Source of the DNA: Monoplex corrugatus | Lineage: Eukaryota > Mollusca > Gastropoda > Littorinimorpha > Ranellidae | Assembly (NCBI GenBank): GCA_030674185.1 | Contig: CM060312.1 | Coordinates: forward strand, 3,823,438-3,887,437 | Reading direction: 5' to 3' | Length of the DNA stretch: 64,000 nucleotides | Shown: one piece after another, positions 37,980-47,890 of the stretch | Layout of the letters: every line of letters begins with the position of its first letter | How positions within the stretch are numbered: position 1 is the stretch's first letter | Position numbers and translations under genes: made by a program | The notes under the pieces: generated by a model | What the model was told of the DNA's origin: nothing | What the model saw: only the letters and a program-made list of their open reading frames with translations | Databases searched by the model: none

Positions 37980-38386
37980 ACATATCATTAGGGGTACAGG
38001 TGGAACAGATTCTGGACAAGTGTATATATATATCTCTGATATCAACACATCAGTGGTCTATTCCATTGATGGGATGATGTATCATATCACATTATTACCT
38101 TTGGGTATACAGGTGAAGCAGATTCTGGACAAGTGTATATATATCTCTGATATCAACAGTTTCTTAATGTACGTATGTACCTGTCATCAGTGGTCTGTTC
38201 CATTGATGTGATGATGTATCATACCACATTATTACCTTTGGGTATACAGGTGAAAAAGATTCTGGATAAGTGTATATATACATATCTGATATCAACAGCC
38301 TCCTTATGTACATGTACCTGTCATCAGTGGTCTGTTCCATTCATGTGATGATGTATCATACCGCATTATTACCTTTGGGTGTACAG
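37980..38386 (+). repeat. Three tandem copies of the exon 6 acceptor and first 21 nt
   Basis: Copies of GTGAAACAGATTCTGGACAA plus G, each preceded by TACAG, start at 38000, 38113 and 38250; the functional one is at 38387. Spacings are 113, 137 and 137 bp. After 21 nt each decoy leaves exon homology and runs into TGTATATATA and a TCTGATATCAACA block. The shared upstream part includes TTATTACCTTTGGGTATACA and CAGTGGTCTGTTCCATT. Confidence 0.93.
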
Positions 38387-38552
38387 GTGAAACAGATTCT
38401 GGACAAGCCGCGGTGCAAGACCCTGCTGGAGAGTGACCTGCTGCAGGAGATCAACGGTATTAACGTGCGGCAGATGACACACGCTCAGATCGTGCAGGTC
38501 CTCAAGGAATGTCCCATTGGTGCTGAGACACAGATTATTGTGCAACGAGGAG
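38387..38552 (+). CDS. MAGI: MAGI exon: C-terminal part of PDZ2
   Basis: The exon reads VKQILDKPRCKTLLESDLL, then QEINGINVRQMTHAQIVQVL, then KECPIGAETQIIVQRGG across the next junction. This is the second half of MAGI PDZ2 (VKQIVDxPRCxxLxEGDLIxEVN in vertebrates). His in MTHAQ (near residue 335) starts helix B and suggests class I ligand binding. IIVQRGG closes the domain. It has 166 nt; the acceptor GTGTACAG ends at 38386, the donor is GTCAGT at 38553, and the phase is G|GG to exon 7. The acceptor lacks a long pyrimidine tract and is preceded by three near-identical decoys. Confidence 0.96.
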
Positions 38553-38580
38553 GTCAGTGTCTTCTGCAAGGTCACGTGTG

Positions 38581-38760
38581 TTAACCCTTTGACTCCCGCA
38601 CCCTGTCCACCAGCATCCTCCATTGCCAACCCTGCTAGCAAAGCAAAAACTTAATCCTTTGATTCCCTCACCCTTTGCACCAGCTTCCTACAGGGTGAGG
38701 GAATCAAAGGGTTAAGTTTTTGCAGTTGGTAGATAGGGTGCAGGAGTCAAAGGGTTAGTC
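38581..38760. repeat. TTAA-hairpin (piggyBac-MITE-like) copy, duplicated
   Basis: TTAACCCTTTGACTCCCGCA begins at 38581. A second TTAATCCTTTGATTCCCTCA and the inverse GGGTGAGGGAATCAAAGGGT, with TTAA, follow within 120 bp. A further GTCAAAGGGTTAG ends near 38757. Inverted arms and TTAA ends fit a piggyBac-type MITE, here in nested or doubled form. Confidence 0.65.
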
Positions 38761-39119
38761 ACTAACTCCATCATCCTGTCCACCATCTTCAGGCAGCTTG
38801 TGTTGGATAGGCTGAGGAAGTCAAAAAGGTTTAATGTATATTTTGACAGGATAATAGTTTTATATAGTACAAATTGTCAGAAGTCACACAGCAAGAACAG
38901 CAGCTTGCCTTTAGGGTGTGGGAAATTGTCCTCAATTCTTCAGGTGCTAGTAGAAGTGTATATAATTCTACATACAAAATAACCTGTTGATGGCCTTGTG
39001 AGACTTCTGTTAAAGGTAGGATCTGTTGATGGTCTGCTGTGGTTTTGTGTCATAGACAGACAGAAAACAAGAATTCAGCAATAACCTGAAGATGTGATGG
39101 TATATGTTGAATACCAGTT

Positions 39120-39600
39120 AACCATTTAACTGTTGTCATAATCAACTGTTATGTCATGGTCTTTTGGACTGATTCACTATCAGTGTTACAGATAATATTA
39201 GTTTTGATTATACTCTACTGGTCATGGTCGTTTCAGTCGATTCACTGCCAGCGTTATAGGTAATATTAGCATGGGTGCAACTTTTTCCGTTTGACGACAG
39301 AGTCCGTTTTTTTCAAAAGCGTCAGAAACGGAAAATCCGTTTTTTGAAAAAGCTTCAGCATTATGCCCCCCAGACCCCCATACAGGGCACTGCCGGCCCT
39401 TTCAGTGTTTTGACTTTTTCTAAGTTGCACCCTAGTATTAGTGTTAGTTATAGTCTACTGTCATATGGTCATTTGGGTCGATTCACTACCGATGTTGTGT
39501 GTAGTATTAGTGTTAGATATACTCTGTTGTTCTATGGTCATTTGTGTTGATTCACTGTGGATATTATAGGTAACATGTGTGTCAGGAAAAGTTGTTCAGT
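39120..39600. repeat. Imperfect tandem repeat of about 80-90 bp, 4 copies
   Basis: Recurring blocks are GTCATGGTC.TTT, GATTCACT, GTTA.AG.TAATATTAG and TATACTCT.CTG. One copy is split by the MITE at 39270-39435. Confidence 0.7.
39270..39435. mobile_element. MITE, 166 bp, with terminal inverted repeats
   Basis: The left end is CATGGGTGCAACTT and the right end, reverse complemented, is CTAGGGTGCAACTT, a 14-bp TIR with two mismatches. TATTAG flanks both sides (39264-39269 and 39436-39441) as a candidate target duplication. Inside are opposed AACGGAAAA-type and CCGTTTTTT tracts. It encodes nothing. The superfamily is uncertain: hAT would give 8 bp. Confidence 0.7.
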
Positions 39601-39689
39601 TTAGATTGAAATTAAGACAGTGGATATAGTAGGGAAAATCGAGACATTGGGGGTAAGAAACATTTTTTACTTTTAAAGATGGTATTTAT

Positions 39690-41592
39690 CTCTGATGTGT
39701 TTATGTACTGTGATCTTTTCCAGTTGAATACAACATGACACGTTTTGTTCTGACTGATACTGACGTGTTTCTGTACTGTGATCTTTTCCAGTTGAATACA
39801 ACATGACACGTTTTCTTCTGACCGATACTGACGTGTTTCTGTACTGTGATCTTTTCCAGTTGAATACAACATGACACGTTTTCTTCTGACCGATACTGAC
39901 GTGTTTCTGTACTGTGATCTTTTCAAGTTGAATACAACATGACACGTTTTCTTCTGACTGATACTGACATGTTTATGTATTGTGATCTTTTCCAGTTGAA
40001 TACAACATGACACGTTTTCTTCTGACTGATACTGACATGTTTCTGTACTGTGATCTTTTCAAGTTGAATACAACATGACACGTTTTCTTCTGACTGATAC
40101 TGACATGTTTCTGTACTGTGATCTTTTCCAGTTGAATACAACATGACACGTTTTCTTCTGACTGATACTGACATGTTTATGTATTGTGATCTTTTCCAGT
40201 TGAATACAACATGACACGTTTTCTTCTGACTGATACTGACATGTTTATGTATTGTGATCTTTTCCAGTTGAATACAACATGACACGTTTTCTTCTGACTG
40301 ATACTGACATGTTTCTGTACTGTGATCTTTTCCAGTTGAATACAACATGACACGTTTTCTTCTGACTGATACTGACATGTTTATGTATTGTGATCTTTTC
40401 CAGTTGAATACAACATGACACGTTTTCTTCTGACTGATACTGACATGTTTCTGTACTGTGATCTTTTCCAGTTGAATACAACATGACACGTTTTCTTCTG
40501 ACTGATACTGACATGTTTCTGTACTGTGATCTTTTCCAGTTGAATACAACATGACACGTTTTCTTCTGACTGATACTGACATGTTTATGTATGTGATCTT
40601 TTCCAGTTGAATACAACATGACACGTTTTCTTCTGACTGATACTGACATGTTTATGTATTGTGATCTTTTCCAGTTGAATACAACATGACACGTTTTCTT
40701 CTGACTGATACTGACATGTTTATGTATTGTGATCTTTTCCAGTTGAATACAACATGACACGTTTTCTTCTGACTGATACTGACATGTTTATGTACTGTGA
40801 TCTTTTCCAGTTGAATACAACATGACACGTTTTCTTCTGACTGATACTGACATGTTTATGTATTGTGATCTTTTCCAGTTGAATACAACATGACACGTTT
40901 TCTTCTGACTGATACTGACATGTTTATGTATTGTGATCTTTTCCAGTTGAATACAACATGACACGTTTTCTTCTGACTGATACTGACATGTTTCTGTACT
41001 GTGATCTTTTCAAGTTGAATACAACATGACACGTTTTCTTCTGACTGATACTGACGTGTTTCTGTACTGTGATCTTTTCCAGTTGAATACAACATGACAC
41101 GTTTTCTTCTGACTGATACTGACATGTTTCTGTACTGTGATCTTTTCCAGTTGAATACAACATGACACGTTTTCTTCTGACTGATACTGACATGTTTATG
41201 TATTGTGATCTTTTCAAGTTGAATACAACATGACACGTTTTCTTCTGACTGATACTGACGTGTTTCTGTACTGTGATCTTTTCCAGTTGAATACAACATG
41301 ACACGTTTTCTTCTGACTGATACTGACGTGTTTCTGTACTGTGATCTTTTCCAGTTGAATACAACATGACACGTTTTCTTCTGACTGATACTGACATGTT
41401 TCTGTACTGTGATCTTTTCCAGTTGAATACAACATGACACGTTTTCTTCTGACTGATACTGACATGTTTATGTACTGTGATCTTTTCCAGTTGAATACAA
41501 CATGACACGTTTTGTTCTGATACTGACATGTTTATATACTGTGATTTTTCCAGTTGAATACAACATGACACGTTTCTTCTGACTGATACTGA
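39690..41592. repeat. 1.9-kb minisatellite, 68-bp unit, about 28 copies, acceptor-like
   Basis: The unit is GATACTGACATGTTTCTGTA, CTGTGATCTTTTCCAGTTGA, ATACAACATGACACGTTTTC, TTCTGACT. Each copy contains branch-point-like CTGAC/CTGAT followed by TGATCTTTTCCAG, which resembles a 3' splice site. The array ends directly in the region that supplies the branch point of exon 7 (CTGACTGATACTGA at 41579-41592). Confidence 0.95.
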
Positions 41593-41612
41593 TGTGACGT
41601 TTTGTTTTTCAG

Positions 41613-41647
41613 GGCTTCCACTTCACTCCAAGAAAAAGATGAAAACG
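41613..41647 (+). CDS. MAGI: MAGI micro-exon: basic segment after PDZ2
   Basis: GG completes Gly, then the exon reads LPLHSKKKMKT in 11 codons, phase 0. This 35-nt exon follows the RGG that closes PDZ2, where vertebrate MAGI has RGGLPVPKKSPK-like sequence, so the position and the LP..KK pattern fit. The acceptor TTTGTTTTTCAG ends at 41612 and the donor is GTGAGT at 41648, both strong. The run of lysines could be a trafficking or phosphoinositide-binding patch; that is inference. Confidence 0.85.
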
Positions 41648-42076
41648 GTGAGTACAGCCTGCTCCCTGTCCCTGTTCTCCTGTCTGAACTGTTTGTTGTG
41701 ACCGGATGTACCGCTCATAGTTCATGTCTTTTCTACTTACTGAGCCTTGTCTCATAATAATGGTAATAATAACAATAGTAATCTAGTTTCTGAACCATAT
41801 CTCATAATAATGATAATGATAATAATGGTAATAATAACGATTACTTGTACAGCATCTCATCTCACAAGAACTCTGAGTGCTTGTGTAAAGTATAAATGTG
41901 CAGTAGCAAACCCATGTCAGCCCTACTGCTGTGTTGAAGGGAGGAACCACAAGACTTACATACAGTACTGACCCTGTCGCCAGTGATTCTCCATCCAGAT
42001 CACAGCACTAGTCACTGGCTTTGGACATGTAGTGTACAGCTACATGCTGCTAATATAAGTCAAGTACTGGATGGCT
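41648..42076. other. Unique intronic sequence with AAT/AAC-type microsatellite
   Basis: An ATAATAATGGTAATAATAAC-like segment at 41752-41842; the rest is unique. Nothing else is recognised. Confidence 0.55.
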
Positions 42077-42747
42077 TTAACCTGTTCAGTGCTTCCGACC
42101 AAGAAACGTGTGCCTTCAGTGCCGCCGACCGAATATTCGGTCAGCGACTTTTCCTATTTTTAGCCAGAAAACCCCAATGCTTTCAGTGATGTATGAGATA
42201 TCAACGGAAACTTCAATATTCCCTCTATATATTGATGCTAGTTATGTATGTGTGATGTTTTATGGTCTTTTCTGCCCGTGTGGTTGAAAATGTGACCCCC
42301 TACAGCTGATTACTATTCAGCGAGTGTAAACAATGGCGGACGAACTCGCTTCAACACCGAGCATCGATCGAACCCGAAAAACAACTTATGCAGCAAAAGA
42401 AGTTGCAGAAATCATTACTTGCGGAGCTGATTTGCAGTCTGTTGATAAGAGTGAAAATGACAATAATTTGGCGCATGCAGGTGATATTTTGATGTCTGAA
42501 GATAAGAGTCACTTCGGACCCAGATAAGAGTCGAAGTGACATTACTAACACTGGCGATCGTAAAAACGAAAGTACTGCCACTCCTGGTGTGTTGTGAAGT
42601 ATACTGAACAAGAAAATTTATAGTGTTGTGGGGTTTTCTGGGCTGGATGAAGAGATATGAATTTTTTTATATTAAGTCAAGACGTTTAAAACTCCGTGGC
42701 ACAGGCGATTCACCTTTTTATTTACACTTTGGGAGCGAAAGGGTTAA
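42077..42747 (+). mobile_element. Non-autonomous piggyBac-like remnant
   Basis: The element is bounded by TTAA at 42077-42080 and 42744-42747. The left end reads CCTGTTCAGTGCTTCCGACC and the right end, inverted, CCCTTTCGCTCCCAAAG; piggyBac elements insert at TTAA and begin with CC[CT]. Subterminal CAGTGC(T/C/G)(T/C)CCGACC is repeated at about 42088 and 42118, with a palindrome ACCGAATATTCGGT at about 42129. It holds the short open frame 42333-42527. Most of the transposase is missing. Confidence 0.6.
42333..42527 (+). pseudogene. Possible N-terminal piece of a piggyBac-type transposase
   Basis: 64 codons beginning MADELASTPSIDRTRKTTY and containing AAKEVAEIIT then an acidic stretch, ending at TAG-like stop TAA. 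Acidic N-termini with a short YSAEEVLEMI-like motif occur in piggyBac transposases, and the frame lies centrally in the TTAA-bounded element. The catalytic DDE region is absent. The match is weak and could be chance. Confidence 0.35.
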
Positions 42748-42940
42748 GATAGCTACACTACAACTGTCATCACTTTGGAACCTCACCATCAGACTCGCTC
42801 ATGCCTCCTTGCAGTACAGAGCGAAGTGAAAAGTTCTATCTTCCAAATGGATTACAGTTGCCCACAGTTATCTTAGGGCTGTCAATGATTGTGAACCCTG
42901 GTTTAATGTATACATTTAACATGTGTAAATTAACACATTT
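42748..42940. other. Unique sequence between two mobile elements
   Basis: Short unique interval with no recognised feature. Confidence 0.5.
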
Positions 42941-43282
42941 CTAAGAAGAATGTTGAGAGTTCCATGGACAGCAAAGAAAACAAACGAGACAGTCTTGATG
43001 GAGGCAGACACAAGTAGATCATTCATAAGGAAGATTAGGAAAAGACAGGCAACATTTATAGGCCATTTTATAAGGAAGAGGGATTTGGAGCACCTGGTCA
43101 CAACGGGAAAGCTGGAGGAAAAGAGAGCACCAGGTAGACCCAGGAAGAAAATGCTAGACGGACTTGTAGAGTGGCTGAAGATGAGGAGGGTGGAGGAGAT
43201 ACTTGGGGCAACAAGAGATAGAGACAGATGGAAGTCCATGATCGCCAGCGCCATGCGGCAGGGCACCTGATGATGATGAAAT
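42941..43282 (+). mobile_element. LINE 3' end, C-terminal polymerase tail with TGA-repeat tail
   Basis: The frame from 42944 to 43270 reads RMLRVPWTAKKTNETVLMEA, IRKRQATFIGHFIRKRDLEH, LVTTGKLEEKRAPGRPRKKM, LDGLVEW and TRDRDRWKSMIASAMRQGT, then stop. This series (MLR.SWT.KKTNE, GH..R, GKIEGKR.RGR, DRDGWR.MIA.A) is the conserved C-terminus found in many invertebrate non-LTR ORF2 proteins. The end TGATGATGATGA at about 43270-43281 is the typical 3' tail. The element is heavily 5'-truncated but the remaining frame is open. Confidence 0.8.
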
Positions 43283-43830
43283 TAACACAGAGCCAAAGAG
43301 GTTGAAGACTGGACTTCCCCTTGTCAGGCTTCCCCTTGTCAGAGATTTTGTAACCATTCAGCATGTTTAGATTTTGTGTGACAGCAGAAGATAAATATGA
43401 ATCTTGGAGCATTCTTGTACTTGGGCATGTCATGTGAATGATTGGTGTGTTGCTCTTTCGTTTATGAACTTTATAAAAAGCTGTCAGTATTGTCCCATCA
43501 CCGTGAGGTCATAGGGCAGTGAATTCTTAGAGATGCTAGACCTCAGCTGTTCTCAGGGCCAGCATTATGAGGGCAGTACCCACCTCTTTCCCTCATATTT
43601 TTACCTTCACCATCCTTAGTAGACTTAGGTATCCACTGGCAGTGTGAACAGGAACTGGAGGCCACCACATATTATGCTGTCTTTGGTCAACATCACACGG
43701 TCAGATTATAAGGCAGGGGCTCTGCCCTTACACACCTAATAAGCCTGTTCCTGAAGCAGGCTGCTCAGTAGTGTGAGGGAGGAATGGTCTTGGAATGCTG
43801 GAATTCTTATCGATAGGTAATCACAGACAG
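43283..43830. other. Unique intronic sequence
   Basis: No exon or repeat family is recognised, apart from a short duplication of CTTCCCCTTGTCAG at 43313-43342. Confidence 0.5.
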
Positions 43831-43837
43831 AAAACAG

Positions 43838-44068
43838 CATGGAGTGACCTGCCTTGTTGATGTCAGTTACACAGTTGTTGACAGACGGGTAATCATGGAC
43901 AATGGCATGGAGTGACCTCCCTTGTTGATGTCAGTTACACAGTTGTTGACAGACGGGTAATATGGACAATGGCATGGAGTGACCTCCCTTGTTGATGTTG
44001 TCATTTACATGGTTGATGGGTAATCACGGACAACAGCATGGAGTGACCTCCCTTGTTGATGTTTTCAG
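43838..44068 (+). repeat. Three partial copies of the exon 8 acceptor region
   Basis: Units of about 65-70 bp (GGCATGGAGTGACCTCCCTT, GTTGATGTCAGTTACACAGT, TGTTGACAGACGGGTAATCA). The last unit leads into GTTGATGTTTTCAG and exon 8 (TCACAGAGTTTTGACGACCG). TCAGTTACACAGTTGTTGAC in the first two copies aligns with the acceptor plus exon start; the third is more diverged (TCATTTACATGGTTGATGGG). Confidence 0.75.
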
Positions 44069-44180
44069 TCACAGAGTTTTGACGACCGGCCACAGCTCAG
44101 TAGCAGCCTCAACACACCAGGTGCCTACTTCTTTACCGGCTCTGACTCCAACTTGAGAAATGCTGACACCTCCTTGCCAG
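44069..44180 (+). CDS. MAGI: MAGI exon: Ser-rich linker after PDZ2
   Basis: The exon encodes 37 codons beginning SQSFDDRPQLSSSLNTPG, continuing AYFFTGSDSNLRN and ending TSLP plus one base. Vertebrate MAGI has a long disordered Ser/Pro linker between PDZ2 and PDZ3, and this fits, though identity at residue level is low there. The acceptor GTTTTCAG ends at 44068, the donor is GTCAGT at 44181, and the phase is 0 in and 1 out, which fits exons 7 and 9. G+C and codon use resemble the PDZ exons rather than the surrounding intron. Three partial copies of its acceptor lie just upstream. Confidence 0.82.
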
Positions 44181-44900
44181 GTCAGTCAATTCTTCTTTCA
44201 TTTGTAAAAAAAAAAAAAAGAAAGAACAGTTGTAGGAGGAGGGGTAGGGGGTATAGAAGAGAAGGAAGGGGAAGTCATTCAATCTAAATCTGAACTCAAT
44301 TTTTGTAAAGTTGCCAGTTTTTGGTACTGACACTAATTTGATTTTGAACCATAGAACTTGTAAGAAATATGATAACACACTGCAGTGTACAGTGTGCATA
44401 GGTGTGTGCTTGCGTGCGTGGTGTGTGTGTGTAAAAATCAAAGGTAGCTGATGAGTTCAGTTTTAAATCTGTTATGATGTCGCAGTGCATTTTTGTGCCA
44501 ATACAGGCGGAATCTTTCAAATCAGCATGAACCGAACACTACCTGAAATAGTTTATTTTAAAGCGTTTTGAAAACTCTACTGTAAATGTTTGATTGACAC
44601 TACTCAAACTTATGACTGCCATGAAAAAAAATGTGTGATATGTGATGAACTTCATCTTTTGGTTTGTAGCAAAAATCCAACATTTGAAAATCACTTTAAA
44701 AACTTTCATTAAAATGATGATTGAGATGCTGTCTGTTATTTTGTGGTAAGAATAAAATTTCTTTTTTATATGAGCACTTCAAAACGATGATGCAAGTAGC
44801 ATTCAGAGATGGCATGGTAAAGGTAATAATCATACCAGTGCCATAGTTACAACAGTGCTGTGGTCATAGCTGTGAAACACTGAATGCTGACTTTTGAGGA
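44181..44900. other. Unique intronic sequence
   Basis: A short A-run at 44207-44219 and a GT-rich patch at 44398-44433. No exon recognised. Confidence 0.5.
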
Positions 44901-45440
44901 TGAAGTATCAGACTTTGCAGATAATTGAATTTTGAAGTGTCAGATTTTGGAGATAATTGAATTTTAAAGTATCAGATTTTGGAGATAATTGAATTTTGAA
45001 GTGTCAGATTTTGGAGATAATTGAATTTTGAAGTATCAGATTTTGGAGATAATTGATGTCGTAACTCTTAACTTTTGAGGTTGAAGTATCAGACTTTGGA
45101 GATAATTGATGTCGTAACTCTTAACTTTTGAGGTTGAAGTATCAGATTTTGGAGATAATTGAAGTCATAACTCTTAACTTTTGAGGTTGAAGTATCAGAC
45201 TTTGGAGATAATTAATGTTGTAACTCTTAACTTTTGAGGATAAAGTTTCAGACTTTAGAAATAATAGAAGTCATAACTATAACTTTTGAGGTTGAAGTGT
45301 CATGAATTCGTATTTCTTAACTTTTGAGGTTGAACTGTCATGAATTTGTATTTCTTAACTTTTGAGGTTGAAGGGTCAGACTTTAGAAATATTTGAAGTC
45401 GTTACTCTAACTTTTGAAAATGACGTATTGGACTTTAGAG
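44900..45440. repeat. Minisatellite, about 60-bp composite unit
   Basis: GTATCAGATTTTGGAGATAA, TTGAATTTTGAA and CTCTTAACTTTTGAGGTTGA blocks alternate in about 11 copies of 36-60 bp, with diverged ends. Confidence 0.85.
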
Positions 45441-45769
45441 ATAATGGAGGGAGGAGAAACAAGTTCCATATCTTTGATAACTAGGACTCCATCATTGTCT
45501 GTGCAAGTCTGTTTCATGTTTTCCTCCCTCTCTCTTTGTGTTTCAGTATAATATTAGAGTCATTCAGTTCTTTTACATACACTAAAACCATTCACAAATT
45601 GATAGAAGGATAGAAAACAGTGCTGTTCTTCATTTGAAATTTTTTTTGTGTGTGTGGGGGGGGGGGGGTTATAAACAATTTCCAGCTTGACTGTCTACCA
45701 TATTCCTGACGGACTGGTTATAAGCACTGGCAGAAAGTCCTGTTTTTGCTGTGGAGCTCAGGCTAGGGG

Positions 45770-46200
45770 ACAGCTTAGCTCCCTTGGGTCAGAGTTGACT
45801 GGGTCAGTTAAAGGAATTTTGGGTTAGAGTTGACAGGGTCAATTAAATTAAAGGAATTTTTTGGAGTCAGAGTTGGACATGGGTCAGTTAAAGGAATTTT
45901 AGGGGTCAGAGTTGACAGGGTCAGTTAAAGGAATTTTAGGGGTCAGAGTTGACAGGGTCAGTTAAAGGAATTTTAGGGGTCAGAGTTGACAGGGTCAGTT
46001 TAAAGGAATTTTAGGGGTCAGAGTTGACAGGGTCAGTTAAAGGAATTTTAGGGGTCAGAGTTGACAGGGTCAGTTAAAGGAATTTTAGGGGTCAGAGTTG
46101 ACAGGGTCAGTTAAAGGAATTTTAGGGTCAGAGTTGACAGGGTTAGTTAAACGGAATTTTAGGGGTCAGAGTTGACAGGGTCAGTTAAACAAATTTTTTT
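45770..46200. repeat. Minisatellite, about 38-bp unit, 10-11 copies
   Basis: GGGTCAGAGTTGACAGGGTC and AGTTAAAGGAATTTTAGG; the first copies are less regular. Confidence 0.92.
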
Positions 46201-47432
46201 GAATGAAAGAAAAACAAAAGAAAGTGGACTGAGCACAAGACAGATTGTAGTCTCTCAAATCTCAACTCAAAGTTCTGAGCTTCTGTTGATTTATGCATCT
46301 TGTATCATTCCCTATTGTGGAGTGAGAATGCAGACGTATAAACTGTTCACATAATTTGGTGTAATAATGAATTAAACAGTAAATGTGTGAGAAATACAGA
46401 ATCAGATCTTCATGAAATAGAAAGACTTGTCCTGAGCACAGAATACCTCTATGATTTTTTTTCAAAGATGTTTGTAATACTTGTCCTCAGCTGTGAAGGC
46501 AATGGTTTGGCAGTTATGGAAGTTGTTGAATCAGCAAAGCGCAGGTGCCAGTGTTTCAAACAGTTACTGTTGTTAATATTTTTGTTTGATTGTTGATATG
46601 TCTGCCTGTGTTGAAGATGATGTTTTGCCATGTTTGTCTTTTGATTGTTGGCAACATATTTACAGTGATGACATATTTGCTGCTGACATGTTTTCATGTC
46701 AGTCTGTAGCATGTATACCTGTTGATGTTGATTGCTTGGTTTACTGTGTTAGCGTGTCATGTAATGGTCAGCAAATTGTTATTGTCATTTGAATTTCACA
46801 TAGACTGTTGTTTTACTTCATTTATGTTTGTATTTTGTTTTGTTTTTTATATTGTTCCAGTTTCTCACAGATTTGTGTATGCTCTTTGTTTTTGCTCACA
46901 CTGTGTAGACAGTATGTCACTGCACAGTCTGCATACTCCATATATTTGGTGCACATGCATGATGCTGGGTGTTTTCATGTTTCCATAAGCCAGCCACTGA
47001 CGTGACTTAAAGATCTTTAACATGCATAGTTGATATTCTGCATGCATATATACACACACATGATGGGGGTTAGTCACTGACAGGCCTGTACACATGTTGA
47101 CCTGGGAGATTGGAAAAACCTCCGCACTTTATCCACTGGACTGAAGCGTTCAGTTGGGTCAAACCCAGGACCTTTCAGTTGGAATCTGATGTTTACCAGT
47201 TGACTGCTACACCAGTCTGAATGTGACTGTAAAAATGAAGACAGGCGTCAGTGTTTGAAAGCTGTCTTGTTGCCATGTTTGACATCTGTACCATTGTTCA
47301 TAAAATTGATATTGCCCTGTTCCCCTTGACTCTTGATGTGACTCTGTCTCTCTATGTTCATCAAGCATGCTACTCATGGTTTGCCTTCTCTTGGGGTGCA
47401 TTATGTCTTATTAATCTGACTCCATCACTCTT
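46201..47432. other. Unique intronic sequence
   Basis: About 1.2 kb of AT-rich sequence with short ORFs on both strands that have no splice context or recognisable domain. I see no exon. Confidence 0.5.
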
Positions 47433-47531
47433 AAACCATTTCACCCCTCACACTGTCCACCAGCTTCTTGCACATATCCTCCAACCTCTTGCAGGAAGCT
47501 GGTGGACAGGGTGACGGAGTGAAGGGGTTAG
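47433..47531. repeat. TTAA-hairpin (piggyBac-MITE-like) copy
   Basis: Left arm TTAAACCATTTCACCCCTCA then CACTGTCCACCAGCTTCTTG; right arm TTGCAGGAAGCTGGTGGACA then GGGTGACGGAGTGAAGGGGT and TAG. The arms pair over about 40 bp around a loop of about 18 bp. This is the clearest hairpin copy. Confidence 0.75.
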
Positions 47532-47699
47532 TTTGTGTTGTGCAGTGATTTTTGTTCACTTTTTGACATTTGATCTTGACCGCTGTTTTTGTTTGTGTAA
47601 CAGCATGCTCTAACTGTTTGAGGTTGGTTACTTTGTTCACTTCAGGTAGCAGCATGGAATTTCTGCATTTTGGGCATGCTGGGCATGCATACTGTTTTA

Positions 47700-47890
47700 A
47701 GTTCACCTACTTCTTCCGTTTGCAGTTCCGCATCGTGAGCATATGTACTACTTTACTTTGTTACTACTTCGTTTGCAGTTCCGCATGTGAGCATATGTAC
47801 TACTTTACTTATCTACTACTTCTGTTTGCAGTGCCTCGTTGTGGGCATGTGGACAGTTTTACTTTACCTGCTGCTTCTGTTTGCAGACAT
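47700..47890. repeat. Imperfect tandem repeat of about 55 bp, 3-4 copies
   Basis: Recurring GTTTGCAGTTCCGCA.GTGA, GCATATGTACTACTTTACTT and a TACTACTTC linker. Each unit contains a TTTGCAG acceptor-like string. Confidence 0.75.

Noticed and set aside
38000..38292. Alternative PDZ2 exons at the three decoy acceptors
   Set aside because: Only seven codons are homologous, followed by TA-rich sequence without a good donor; retained as repeats.
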